From assembly GCA_949316235.1 (NCBI GenBank), contig OX438747.1, positions 34,363,601 to 34,427,600 of the forward strand: a stretch of DNA of 64,000 bases. Reading direction: 5' to 3'. Below, one piece after another: positions 55,188-64,000 of the stretch (its first letter is position 1; each line of letters begins with the position of its first letter). The stretch comes from Oegoconia quadripuncta. Its lineage: Eukaryota; Arthropoda; Insecta; Lepidoptera; Autostichidae. Both the position numbers and the translations under genes were made by a program. The notes beneath the pieces were generated by a model. It did no database searches and had not been told where the DNA came from. It saw only the letters and a program-made list of their open reading frames with translations.

Positions 55188-55342
55188 TGATAGCAACGCA
55201 GGAGCGCAATTGGCACGTGGTGACCCTCTCGGACCCTACTGATGAGGAGGTGTCCGTGGCGCATCTTATCCGAGCGCTTCCATCTAGGGTGGCTCAGGAG
55301 CTGAAGCGGACCAAGGCAGGAAGGAGCATGCAACGCCCTGAG
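55188..55342 (+). CDS. Gene C, exon 4
   Basis: Acceptor attcgttcttag, donor GAG|GTTAGT. In phase 1 it reads LIATQERNWHVVTLSDPTDE, then EVSVAHLIRALPSRVAQELK and RTKAGRSMQRPE, ending in phase 0. The NWHVVTLS strand corresponds to the VWEVFQMS strand of CENP-N. High GC compared with the intron. Confidence 0.75.
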
Positions 55343-55370
55343 GTTAGTACCAGGGTTTGATACTGATTAA

Positions 55371-55701
55371 TTGACCTCAATCACTGATGTTAAGTGAAGA
55401 TGCGGCCGAAGGTGGAAGCGTACTGACCCGGAAACTTCATTTTATTTGTGGAACTGGCTAACTTATCTCAGACAACCGGAACACAACAATTCTATTAACA
55501 TTACTGTACTGGCCCAGAAATCCCAACACATTTGGGGGACTGGCTATCCTATCACTGACAACCGGAACACAACAATGCTATTAACATTGCTGCTTGGCGG
55601 CAGACTTAGATATGATGGTGGCTAGCTAGCCAGACGGACATTTTAAAATGTCCTACCACCAACCAAACCGAGTACTAAACAGTTACCCCGCTGGGGATCG
55701 A
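55371..55701 (-). mobile_element. SINE family A with internal duplication
   Basis: Reversed copy from the tail (gacctcaatcac) to the head B-box side (ccccgctggggatcga). A ~90-bp central block (ggaactggct..attaacatta) is present twice. Confidence 0.8.
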
Positions 55702-55739
55702 AATAATGAAAATCATTTATTCATGTTTGCCTACATGAA

Positions 55740-55945
55740 TAAATGATTTTCGTAGGCAATACAATATGCACTTATGAACGTCACTTGTCTTTTAAACTAC
55801 CACTAGCTCGGAACGCGACCACTACTGAGAAGAGCTAGCGAAAACTCAGAGGGTTTGTCTCTTTTCATTCAGTCATTTACAATCGAGAAAGGTTACAACA
55901 ATTTTTATAGATCGTCTTGTAGAGGAGCCGTTTAATCCCATGGAT
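55740..55945 (-). repeat. LINE 3' UTR-like fragment
   Basis: 'gagaagagctagcgaaaactcagagggtttgtctctttt' parallels the CR1-like 3' signature on the opposite strand. Confidence 0.5.
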
Positions 55946-55955
55946 TACTATTTCA

Positions 55956-56077
55956 TTGAACCCGCAACCCCCGATTTGTAAACCAATGTTGTTTACATTG
56001 AGCCACGGAGGCGGTTAAGGTTCCGTGGCTCAATGTAAACAACATTGGTTTACCAATCGGGGGTCGCGGGTTCGATC
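55956..56077. repeat. Inverted SINE A heads
   Basis: A reversed head (55956-56012) faces the head of the next SINE (56020-56077) across a spacer of about 10 bp. Arms share cctccgtggctcaatgtaaa-type sequence with a few mismatches. Confidence 0.8.
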
Positions 56078-56350
56078 CCCAGCGGGGTACATGTTTAAGT
56101 ACTCGGTTTGGTTGGTGGTAGGGCATTTTAAAATGTCGGCCTGGCTAGCTACCACCATCTTATCTAAATCTGCCGCCAAGCAGCAATGTTAATTATAGCA
56201 TTGTTGTGTTCCGGTTGTCAGAGATAAGATAGCCAGTCCCCCAAATGTGTTGGGGTTTCCGGGCCAGTACGCTTCCACCTTCGACCTCATCTTCACTTAA
56301 CATCAGGTGCGATTGAGGTCAAGTACAAACACGTCGTGCATAAAAAAAAA
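56012..56350 (+). mobile_element. SINE family A, nearly full length
   Basis: Head, B box, complete body and an A-run at 56341-56360. The first bases of the head are shortened (ggttccgtggctcaatg). Confidence 0.85.
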
Positions 56351-56407
56351 ACAAAAAAAAACCTTGGGAGTAGGATGGTTGGATGTGAATGTGTGTGGAT
56401 GTGTGTT

Positions 56408-56665
56408 TGACGACCTGTTTGGTGTAGTGGTAAGCAACTCTGACCACTATACCAAAAGGTTGCGGGTTCGAATCCCGCTAGGGGCATACGTTTGTGTGAT
56501 GAATACGGACATGTGTACCCGAGTTATGGATGTTTTCATTTATAATAAGTATTTATTTACAAAAAAAAAATATTTATGTATTATATCAACCATCTGGTAT
56601 CCACAACACAAGCATATAGTTACTTACTGTGGAGCTAGATGGCGCTGTGTGTATGTCTAAGGATA
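56408..56665 (+). mobile_element. SINE family B, full length
   Basis: gacgacctgtttggtgtagt head, ggttcgaatcccgc B box, body, and the tail agatggcgctgtgtgtatgt, ending in (TTTA)n about 55 bp upstream of exon 5. Confidence 0.9.
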
Positions 56666-56719
56666 TTTATTATTTATTTATTATTATTATTTATTTATGT
56701 GTTGCTTATACTGTTTCAG

Positions 56720-56876
56720 GTGCAAACAGTGATGCTAGGCGACTTGCTGTACTTGAGTGTGCAGATGGTGTCCGAAAGCAAGGAAGGCGCTACTCTGTAC
56801 GTGGCGACGCCTCCGGGAGAGGCTGTGGCGCTCGTCAGCTCTCTAGCCTCCTCCCTGCTCAAGGCCTGTGTACTTG
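56720..56876 (+). CDS. Gene C, exon 5
   Basis: Acceptor cttatactgtttcag, donor CTTG|GTCAGT. Reads VQTVMLGDLLYLSVQMVSES then KEGATLYVATPPGEAVALVS and SLASSLLKACVLG, ending in phase 1. The layout strand, strand, TPP turn, then helix recalls the CENP-L/N domain (..TYVVYYSQTPYAF..). It has a clear coding look. Confidence 0.78.
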
Positions 56877-56948
56877 GTCAGTAATATCTCAAGCAGTATG
56901 CGAGATAGTGATCATCGATATTGCTGAAATATCGATAACGGTGATGGA

Positions 56949-57024
56949 AACCGCCTCCGCGACTCAATGTAGACAGCATTGACTTTATGATTCGGAGGTC
57001 GCGGGTTCGATCCCCAGTATCGAA
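56949..57024 (+). mobile_element. SINE A head only
   Basis: aaccgcctccgcgactcaat..ggtcgcgggttcgatcccca, then the element stops. tatcga occurs on both sides (near 56929 and 57015). Confidence 0.75.
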
Positions 57025-57124
57025 AACTAATAGCGATATCACATCATCAGTGCAATTTTTGTTCGATCTAATCCTAAACATTTCGAGCATGTAAGACGTG
57101 AACGTCGACGGGACCAGTTGTGTC

Positions 57125-57443
57125 TAGTAATCTGTAAAACTGCCCTTTTTTAGAAATAGCATTTTTGCGATGGCTCCAATTATATACAATAAGATACCTA
57201 AATCTATTAGAGATTCGGGCGATTTAAACATATTTAAGAACGTATTATATAAATTTTTAATCGATAAAACGTATTATACTATCAAAGAATTTTTGAATGA
57301 CAAATTCGTATAAATTGTTCCTGGCTAGATTACGGATAATTAAAAAGTTCAAATTTGACTATCGTTGCTATATAAAGGTTTTATATTTTTGTTGCCATAT
57401 ACATACCTACCTAATTATAATATGACATGATAACATTATTAAT
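57125..57443 (+). mobile_element. Older LINE C-terminus, target of the full-length LINE
   Basis: YNKIPKSIRDSGDLNIFKNV.. ends ..YYTIKEFLNDKFV at 57311-57313. The 3' UTR is interrupted at 57444 and continues at 62984-63180, ending (attg)n. Confidence 0.65.
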
Positions 57444-57616
57444 GGAGAGGTTAACTCACGCGGTTCCGAGACTGTTGACCGTCGAAGCTGTGTGCGATTT
57501 TCAGCCAGATTATTGCCTTCACAGTGTTGTTTTGTGTTTTGTGTTGGTAGTGGGTATCATAATACACGGTAAGTGGTGTGTTATAACTCCATAAAGGCCT
57601 TTTAAGGCCGTAAATC

Positions 57617-59065
57617 ATGACGGAGGAGTTTCGTGAGAAACCCCCCGACCCTATTCATGGTTTCCTTCCTATATTTAGTCAGGATCCTGAACCGATGATC
57701 GTTATTCAGGCCAGTCCTGAGGAACGAGGCACGAAGCGTCCTGCTGATGATTCGACTAATGTTATTTCGTCCAAAAAGAATATAACAGACCTAGACCAAG
57801 CGTCAGCGTCTATACAAAACGTTTACACTCACCCCAGTTTAACTGAGTCTGCCCGAAATTACAGTAAAGATGACCACGGTCCATTCATTGTCCATGTTTC
57901 TCGAGTGGAACCAGACCCATCAGCTGGTCTGACATTGCGCCCAATTAAAATCGGTTTGTTTTTGACCAGAAACAATGTCCAAAATATTGTGAGAGACGGC
58001 ATTAAGAGCGTTGGCAGAAATAGGATTTCTATTGAATTTAAAACAGCAGAGGCTGCCAATAACTTTGTAAATAATCCCTGCTTAGGCCCACTCAAATTAA
58101 TCCCATCCATTCCAACCTTCAATGTTTCTCGTATGGGTCTAGTCCGTGGAGTGCCTGTGGACTGGTCCATGACAGAATTAGCGGAAGCAATAGAACTGCC
58201 TGAAGGCTGTGGTAAAGTTCTCAAAGCCAGACGACTAAACCGCAAAAAAATGACAGATGGTTCCCCAGAATGGATTCCAACCCAATCAGTCGTCCTTACA
58301 TTCGATGGCCAGGTCTTGCCCAAACATGTTTATGTTTTTTACACTTCTCTGATAGTGGAAACCTACCAACTTCCAACGATCCAGTGCCACAGCTGCTGCC
58401 GCTTTGGCCATGTGAAATTGCAATGCCGCTCAAAACCCAGATGCTACCGTTGTGCTCAGAACCATACAGGAGACTCATGCAATATATCATCAGAGACCTC
58501 GACTTGCCTATACTGCTCGGGCAGACACTTTGCCACTGACAAAAATTGTCCAGAACAATCCCGACAGAAATCAATAAAACTTGCAATGTCCCAACAAAGC
58601 ATCTCATATGCTGATGCTGCTTCCCAGTTTCCCACGGTACGCAGATCCTATGCAGAGGTAGCCAGTGAATTGTTTTCTCCCCCTACCAGCTACTATCCTG
58701 CTCCTGTAAAGACTTCCCGCCCTCCCCAGGTTCCCTCCATGACTAGAGCTTACAAAAAAACAATAACTTTGACTCCTCGGCCTAGGAGACCTCTGTCCCC
58801 AGGTTATGATAGAAGAGCTCATCAAGCTATCATCGCTAGTCCGTCCTCCTCCCAGCCCAATGGCTGTGCTCTTATGTCCCCTAATGATAATCCGGTTACC
58901 CCAAATGAAAATCTCATTGATATTATTATATCTTTATTAAATAATATATTACTAAAATTTAATGATTCTCTACCGAACGACGTTGCCAATAAAATCAACC
59001 AATTAGTCTACTCTATATCTTTAAATCCCAATGACGCAGACCCAGTTTCTACAATGGAATTGTAG
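57617..59065 (+). CDS. LINE ORF1, gag-like nucleic-acid-binding protein (482 aa)
   Basis: ATG 57617 to TAG 59063-59065. N-terminal ~90 residues are polar. Residues ~95-250 form a gag-like region with two RRM-like segments (FIVHVSRVEP.., GLVRGVPVDWSMTELAEAI). Three zinc knuckles follow: C257-H266-C270 (CHSCCRFGHVKLQC, x2-x4-x4), C276-C288 and C297-C311 with altered spacing. A Ser/Pro-rich tail comes after. Such proteins coat the LINE RNA and guide it to DNA. The C-terminus overlaps the ORF2 start in another frame. Confidence 0.9.
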   Translation: MTEEFREKPPDPIHGFLPIFSQDPEPMIVIQASPEERGTKRPADDSTNVISSKKNITDLDQASASIQNVYTHPSLTESARNYSKDDHGPFIVHVSRVEPDPSAGLTLRPIKIGLFLTRNNVQNIVRDGIKSVGRNRISIEFKTAEAANNFVNNPCLGPLKLIPSIPTFNVSRMGLVRGVPVDWSMTELAEAIELPEGCGKVLKARRLNRKKMTDGSPEWIPTQSVVLTFDGQVLPKHVYVFYTSLIVETYQLPTIQCHSCCRFGHVKLQCRSKPRCYRCAQNHTGDSCNISSETSTCLYCSGRHFATDKNCPEQSRQKSIKLAMSQQSISYADAASQFPTVRRSYAEVASELFSPPTSYYPAPVKTSRPPQVPSMTRAYKKTITLTPRPRRPLSPGYDRRAHQAIIASPSSSQPNGCALMSPNDNPVTPNENLIDIIISLLNNILLKFNDSLPNDVANKINQLVYSISLNPNDADPVSTMEL

Positions 59066-62000
59066 AAGTGTCAGTTCCAAAAAACACGAATTAACCTTCC
59101 TTTTAAAAAAACATTCCATAGCCGTTGCTGCCATATCGGAGACATGGCTTGCCCCGGAATCCCGGTTAAGGATCCCGGGCTATGCATGCCTCCGGGATGA
59201 TAGAGACGACGGCTATGCCGGATGTGCCCTCCTTATAAACAAACGTTACACCTATTCCCATATTCCCCTCCCACCACATGATCAAGGCATAAATATTGTT
59301 GCAGTTAAAGTTATGAACATCACATTCGTATCTATTTATATTCCTCGCCCCTCTCCCAATATTATTGTTGAACTGACTAATATCCTTCACTCCATCTCCC
59401 ACCCTTTAATACTTATGGGGGATTTTAATTCTCACCACACCTCTTGGGGGTCACACCACTGTGACCCATTTTCATTTAATTTAATTGATATGTTCGATGA
59501 CACAGAAATCTGCGTCATTAACGATGGTTCCCCCACTCATAGAGTCTACCCGAATCAAAATTCACAATCTGCTGTTGATCTCACTGTATGCTCCCCAAGT
59601 CTCTCCTCCCTTTTTAACTGGAAAACGCTACCTACATCCTATGGCAGCGACCATTTCCCCATAGTCATTTCTATGCCCCAATCTGTCAATCCTGCCTCAG
59701 CTCCTGAGCCACTCCTTAAATATAAAACTCTAGTAGCCGACTGGCAAGGATTCTGCTCAGACATGGATAATAGGATTGCGCAATTAGACCCGGACCCTTC
59801 TAATGACCCATGTACAATTTATTCAAAATTTATAAAATGCCTCCTAGAAGCCGCGGATGCGAATATACCCAAAAAGAAACCTTTCCGTCAAAGACTAACA
59901 TCTCCACCATGGTGGGATGCTGAGTGCACAGAAATGGTAAAAGCCCGTAATACTGCAGAGAACAATTATAAATTGTCAATGTCAGAGGAGAACTTCCTTG
60001 AATTCCAGAGAGTCTCTGCTCGATCTAGGAGACTTTTTTCTAAAAAGAAAAAACAGGGTTGGAAGACCTTTTGCGAAAACCTTTCTCCAAGATGCCCATC
60101 ATCAGTTGTCTGGAAAAATGTAAAAAAGTTCCGCGGTTCTATGACATCCGAATCCCCAGCGTCAAATGACCCAACACCATGGCTTGAGGATTTCTCAAAT
60201 AAGTTAGCCCCCCCATTTGTACCTGATAAAGACAGCATTTCACATTCTGCCTACTCACAGCCAATGGGCAAATTCGATGAGCCCTTTTCTCTTGCCGAAC
60301 TATTGATTGTGCTAAATGGTATCAAAGACTCTGCTCCTGGCGAAGACGGTGTCCCATACTCTTTCTTTGTTCACCTTAGCCCATCAGGAAAGAATTATTT
60401 TCTAAAAATTCTCAACAGCATCTTCACTTCTGGCCTTATTCCAAATTCTTGGAAGAATCAAATAGTTATCCCAATTTTAAAACCTGGAAAGGACCCCAAG
60501 GTTGCAAGTTCATACCGCCCTATAGCTCTCTCTTGTACCTCCAGTAAAATATTAGAGCATCTAATTAAAAATCGGCTGGAATGGTTAATGGAAAGCTCCG
60601 GCAGACTAGCTCAGAGTCAGTTTGGCTTTCGAAAAGGCAGGAGCACAATGGATAGCCTCAGCATTTTGACCACAGATATCCGTCTCGCATTCACAAAAGA
60701 AGAATACCTTGTAGGAGTCTTCCTGGACATAGCCTCTGCTTATGACAATGTCGTTCTTCAGGTACTCAGGCAAAAAATGCTTCAGCTGAGTATTCCCGTG
60801 AGGATTGCCGACTACATGTTCAACCTCTTTATGGCCAGATCCATTAAGATTAGACACGGAGGCTCACTACTTCCCCCTAGGCTCATTTGGAAAGGCCTGC
60901 CTCAGGGTTCCGTTCTATCCCCTCTCCTGTACAACATCTATACTTACGACTTAGAGCAATCAGTTAACTCATTTTGCAAAGTTTTACAGTACGCCGACGA
61001 TCTGGCTATCTATATTTCTGCCAAACGGTTGCAAGAGGCTACCGGTCGCCTAAACTCTGCCTTATACTATCTGAGGGTGTGGCTAGAGGACCATGGTCTT
61101 GATCTGTCAATATTCAAAAGTAATACTGTGGTATTTACGAGAAAAAGATCCATTCCAAATGTACAAATATCATGTGCTGGCCAGGATATCTCAAACAAGG
61201 CAAAGGTTAAATTTCTTGGCATTATCCTGGACTCTAAACTTTCCGGCAATGCTCATACAAATTACATATTAGAAAAATGCGAGAAAGGGGTTAACGTTCT
61301 GAGATCTCTATCGGGAGTCTGGTGGGGTTCTCACCCGTATTGCCAAAAACTTCTTTATAATGCGATAGTGCGAAGTCACTTTGATTACGGTACCTTTCTT
61401 CTGGAACCCTGCAACAAAACAGCTCTAGAGAAATTAAACTTAATGCAAGCAAAATGCTTACGCATCGTTTTAGGAGCTATGAGGTCCTCACCGAAAAATG
61501 CAATGCAGGTCGAGTGCGGTGACCCTCCTCTACACTTGCGTAGACAATACTTGGCCGACAGGTTTACTTTCAAAATGTTTCAGTCTCTCTCACATCCTCT
61601 AATTCCCCGGCTAAATCTCCTCTCCCAAAAAACCTCTTCTTCACAATACTGGGCCCATAAGGACCTCCCGAGAATTCTGAAAAGTTATAAGAAAATTAAA
61701 GACTTGTCATGCTCTATTTTCCAGTCCCCAGTGCCCCCCCTATTTTCGTGTAACTTTGACGCCCTGATTTATAACCCCAAAGTAATCTTGGATTTTGGAA
61801 TCTACAAAAACGACCCGGCTGCTAATTCAGTATTCAAGGAGCATTTAAACAGATCATGGAATAATTGGATAACAATATTCACCGATGCCTCCAAGCTGGC
61901 AGACTCAGGATGTGTAGGTGCAGCGATTTGGATTCCAAAATATAGAATCGTCCTAAAATATAAAAGTCCCCCAGAGTCTTCTGTCTTTACAGGAGAAGCT

Positions 62001-62738
62001 TTGGCTATCTATGAAGCTGTTTCATATGTGGAATCCCATAAGATCCAGAGATCTATAATTTTTTCAGACTCTAAGAGCTGCCTTCAGGCAGTGACAAGTA
62101 ACCTTTTTAAAGGGAGGGGTCCTTCTCCACTAATATTCCAAATTAAAGATATACTTTATCAATGTCACAGGCTAGGCATAGAGGTTGTCCTCGCTTGGAT
62201 CCCAGGGCATAGTGGTATAGAAGGTAATGAAGTGGTAGACACTTGGGCTAAGGACGCAACCGAATCAGGTTGCACTTCACACTTTTTAAGCTTCTCAATC
62301 GATCTCTTATCCCTTGCTCGAAGCTCCCTGCGAGAAACATGGCAGAATGAGTGGAACCAATCCAGAATTACTACAGGCCGCTACTATGGACCGATCCAAC
62401 CAAATATCCGTAGAAAACCATGGTTCTTCAAGTTCCGCTCCTACAACAAACAAGTCACCTCGACCATCTGCAGACTACGCTTGGGTCACGTTTGCTCTCC
62501 TGTCCACCTGTCAAAAATTAGGGTGAGGGATCATTCACTCTGTGAATGTGGCTTAGATGAAGGTTCGGTGGATCATATATTTTTTAACTGTCCCAAAAAG
62601 CACACCTCTTTATATGACATCCTCCCTGTTGAAGTCCCCCGTCCTCTTAACTTCCAATCTCTGCTAACATTTGTGGACTCTCCCATTGTTAACAAATATT
62701 TGGGTAAATATATTTCGGAAATGGAGATAAAACTTTAA
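59031..62738 (+). CDS. LINE ORF2: endonuclease, reverse transcriptase, RNase H (1235 aa)
   Basis: ATG 59031 to TAA 62736-62738. APE-type endonuclease at residues 1-220: E37 (SETWL), D131 (GDFNSHH), D207-H208 (SDHFP). Reverse transcriptase ~430-720: SYRPIALSCTSSKILEHLI, QFGFRKGRSTMDS, VFLDIASAYDNV, GLPQGSVLSPLLYNIY, catalytic YADD at 654-657. RNase H ~945-1080: FTDAS (D952), GEALAIYEAV, FSDSKS, EVVDTWAKDA. C-terminal CECG..H..C zinc-like cluster (CECGLDEGSVDHIFFNC). The RNase H points to the I clade rather than Jockey proper. All key residues are present, so it may be active. Confidence 0.93.
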   Translation: MTQTQFLQWNCRSVSSKKHELTFLLKKHSIAVAAISETWLAPESRLRIPGYACLRDDRDDGYAGCALLINKRYTYSHIPLPPHDQGINIVAVKVMNITFVSIYIPRPSPNIIVELTNILHSISHPLILMGDFNSHHTSWGSHHCDPFSFNLIDMFDDTEICVINDGSPTHRVYPNQNSQSAVDLTVCSPSLSSLFNWKTLPTSYGSDHFPIVISMPQSVNPASAPEPLLKYKTLVADWQGFCSDMDNRIAQLDPDPSNDPCTIYSKFIKCLLEAADANIPKKKPFRQRLTSPPWWDAECTEMVKARNTAENNYKLSMSEENFLEFQRVSARSRRLFSKKKKQGWKTFCENLSPRCPSSVVWKNVKKFRGSMTSESPASNDPTPWLEDFSNKLAPPFVPDKDSISHSAYSQPMGKFDEPFSLAELLIVLNGIKDSAPGEDGVPYSFFVHLSPSGKNYFLKILNSIFTSGLIPNSWKNQIVIPILKPGKDPKVASSYRPIALSCTSSKILEHLIKNRLEWLMESSGRLAQSQFGFRKGRSTMDSLSILTTDIRLAFTKEEYLVGVFLDIASAYDNVVLQVLRQKMLQLSIPVRIADYMFNLFMARSIKIRHGGSLLPPRLIWKGLPQGSVLSPLLYNIYTYDLEQSVNSFCKVLQYADDLAIYISAKRLQEATGRLNSALYYLRVWLEDHGLDLSIFKSNTVVFTRKRSIPNVQISCAGQDISNKAKVKFLGIILDSKLSGNAHTNYILEKCEKGVNVLRSLSGVWWGSHPYCQKLLYNAIVRSHFDYGTFLLEPCNKTALEKLNLMQAKCLRIVLGAMRSSPKNAMQVECGDPPLHLRRQYLADRFTFKMFQSLSHPLIPRLNLLSQKTSSSQYWAHKDLPRILKSYKKIKDLSCSIFQSPVPPLFSCNFDALIYNPKVILDFGIYKNDPAANSVFKEHLNRSWNNWITIFTDASKLADSGCVGAAIWIPKYRIVLKYKSPPESSVFTGEALAIYEAVSYVESHKIQRSIIFSDSKSCLQAVTSNLFKGRGPSPLIFQIKDILYQCHRLGIEVVLAWIPGHSGIEGNEVVDTWAKDATESGCTSHFLSFSIDLLSLARSSLRETWQNEWNQSRITTGRYYGPIQPNIRRKPWFFKFRSYNKQVTSTICRLRLGHVCSPVHLSKIRVRDHSLCECGLDEGSVDHIFFNCPKKHTSLYDILPVEVPRPLNFQSLLTFVDSPIVNKYLGKYISEMEIKL

Positions 62739-62983
62739 GTGGGTACATAAATGTCTAAATTGTGCGTTTTGTCATGTGTCTGTCTGTGCTATGTCACTGT
62801 GATTGTTCTATTTTTATGTGTAATAATATTTACTTATTTATTTGTTCTAGACGGTGAAGGGTGAAGACAATAAAATAAATCGAAAACCGGTCATTCTTTC
62901 CCGTGACTTTTCCTCTACGTTGTCATTGGCAGAATTTATTGTGTCAATATGACACGATAACAAAGGCCAAAAAAAAAAAAAAA

Positions 62984-63180
62984 AACATTATTAATATGAC
63001 ATAAATGATTTAATACAACTTTTCCAGCTTTGGTGTAGTTAAATAATTAGTATAATAGTATGTAGAAAAATTGTTTTGTATGCCAATGTGCGGATCACAG
63101 CGCTCTGTCAGTTTTCTACGTAACATCACTTTATTGTATTTTACCTGTGTATCACAAATAAATTATTTCATTGATTGATT
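62984..63180 (+). mobile_element. Right part of the interrupted older LINE tail
   Basis: Continues the sequence broken at 57443 (attattaatatgacataaatg..) and ends in (attg)n at 63165-63180. Confidence 0.6.
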
Positions 63181-63330
63181 GATCAGTCCGTAAACATCCC
63201 ACTGCAGGGATATAGGCCTCCCTCGTATAATAAGAGAGTATGGGCCATAGTCCGCCACGCTGGCCCACGGCTTGGGGACTTCACATACCTTAGAATTTAT
63301 AATTTCTCAGGCATGTAATTTCCTCACAAT
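63181..63330 (-). mobile_element. Common moth LINE 3' end
   Basis: 'cccactgcagggatataggc', 'ccgccacgctggcccacggc', 'tttctcaggcatgtaatttcc' are words of a widespread insect LINE tail as I recall it. Confidence 0.5.
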
Positions 63331-63546
63331 GATTTTTTTTTTTATTATGCACAACGGGTTGGTACTTGACATCAATCACACCTGATGTTAAGTGAAAATT
63401 AAGTCGAAGATGGAAACGTACTCACCCGGAAACCCCAACACATTTGGGGGACTGGCTATCTTATCTCTGACAACCGGAACACAACAATGCTAATAACATT
63501 GCTGTTTGGCGGCAGATTTAGATAAAATGGTCGTAGCTAGCTAGTC
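63331..63546 (-). mobile_element. SINE family A, head missing
   Basis: T-run, then reversed tail and body to tagctagctagt. The tRNA head is absent. Confidence 0.8.
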
Positions 63547-63778
63547 TTCTTCTCCGAGAAGAGTGAATAATAATAAAAAATTTAGAGGGCTTGTAAACTC
63601 TTTTTTAATTTGCGCCCTTGGAATCTTGGCCTTCCGCCGTGCGTTGCTTGATGTTCAAAAATTAACCCCCATGCTAAACAAGAGGGACATAAACATCAAA
63701 TAATATATAAAATTCCGAAACTGTGTGTGTGTATGTCGCATGCTAAAGTATAGACTAATCAAACACATCTGTTTCCAG
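63547..63778. other. Intron 5 end
   Basis: A LINE-signature scrap (63548-63600) and the gene C acceptor region (acatctgtttccag). Confidence 0.35.
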
Positions 63779-63982
63779 GACTAGGATACAAGACGTATAC
63801 CAACGCGAAGCTCTTCGGTCGCGATGTGCGATCTCTCCTGCGGATCCATGACGGCGGCTGGGAGGGGAACCCGGAACACCTCGGGTCGCTGCCAGAGTAC
63901 AACCCCGTGCCGGTTGTGACCACAACTGGTGTGGACTTTACACATAAAGCTTACAACGAGATGTACGTTCAGGATGTTATAG
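63779..63982 (+). CDS. Gene C, exon 6
   Basis: Acceptor acacatctgtttccag, probable donor ATAG|GTTCGT. In phase 1 it reads GLGYKTYTNAKLFGRDVRSL, LRIHDGGWEGNPEHLGSLPE, YNPVPVVTTTGVDFTHKAYN, EMYVQDVIG. It is GC-rich with clear coding character and ends in phase 1. The remaining C-terminus lies beyond the window. The order here, a helix after a G-Y-K turn and then a segment ending ..YVQDVIG, is compatible with the CENP-N C-terminal half but does not prove it. Confidence 0.75.
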
Positions 63983-64000
63983 GTTCGTTGATGTTTTCTA

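Larger units (their letters stand above)
57444..62983 (+). mobile_element. Full-length I/Jockey-type LINE, apparently intact
   Basis: About 5.5 kb. aacattattaat lies at 57432-57443 and again at 62984-62995 (12-bp target duplication, shared A at the tail). It has a 5' UTR of about 170 bp, ORF1, ORF2 overlapping by 35 nt, a 245-bp 3' UTR and an A-run (62969-62985). Both ORFs are open. It is in the same direction as gene C and inside its intron 5. Confidence 0.93.

Overview
The window reads as nuclear DNA of a moth or butterfly (Lepidoptera). The evidence is AT-rich intergenic sequence, short exons with GT-AG introns, many tRNA-headed SINEs, non-LTR retrotransposons of CR1-like, Jockey/I-like and RTE-like type, many small inverted-repeat DNA elements, and interspersed repeats that I know as typical of moths (a 'cttcgtccgcgtgg' block at 14876-15112 and an 'accgacttcaaaaaagga' block near 16000). 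There are no operons or bacterial signals. Host exons were found by joining open stretches whose splice sites and reading phases agree. No transcript data were available.

Layout. 1-660 is a 168-bp tandem satellite followed by degenerate relatives. 2067-2216 is a possible last exon of a gene that starts outside the window. Gene A (4822-11256, + strand) has three phase-compatible exons, and joining exon 2 to exon 3 creates one perfect C2H2 zinc finger; a well-spliced extra exon at 10093-10180 would destroy it. 11257-24840 is mostly repeats. Gene B (24956-33417, + strand) has three exons that join without a break into 632 codons plus stop: C2H2 fingers, then a domain that resembles the zinc-binding region of MULE-derived proteins, then a basic lysine-rich tail. 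Its second intron carries a complete Tc1/mariner-type transposon (28884-31003, intact transposase, 268-bp terminal inverted repeats). 33418-49790 is a repeat field: PIF/Harbinger-like MITEs, SINEs, a CR1-like LINE broken by one stop codon inside a pair of Tc1-like terminal repeats, and an 878-bp element with 28-bp perfect terminal repeats and an 8-bp target duplication.

Gene C (49791 to beyond 63982, + strand) has six phase-compatible exons and runs off the right edge. Its translation resembles the inner-kinetochore protein CENP-N by pattern; this is an inference. Its introns are crowded with insertions. The fifth intron holds a full-length, apparently intact I/Jockey-type LINE (57444-62983; two ORFs, 12-bp perfect target duplication) that itself landed in an older LINE tail.

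The most novel-looking items are: a ~380-bp poly(A)-tailed retroposon family with no tRNA head (three copies, two with clear 13-bp target duplications); a ~94-bp mini-retroposon with an 11-bp target duplication; SINE heads arranged as perfect inverted repeats; a near-palindromic pair of Harbinger-like MITEs; and the candidate splicing switch of a zinc finger in gene A. Symbols are left empty because no host gene could be confirmed by a search.
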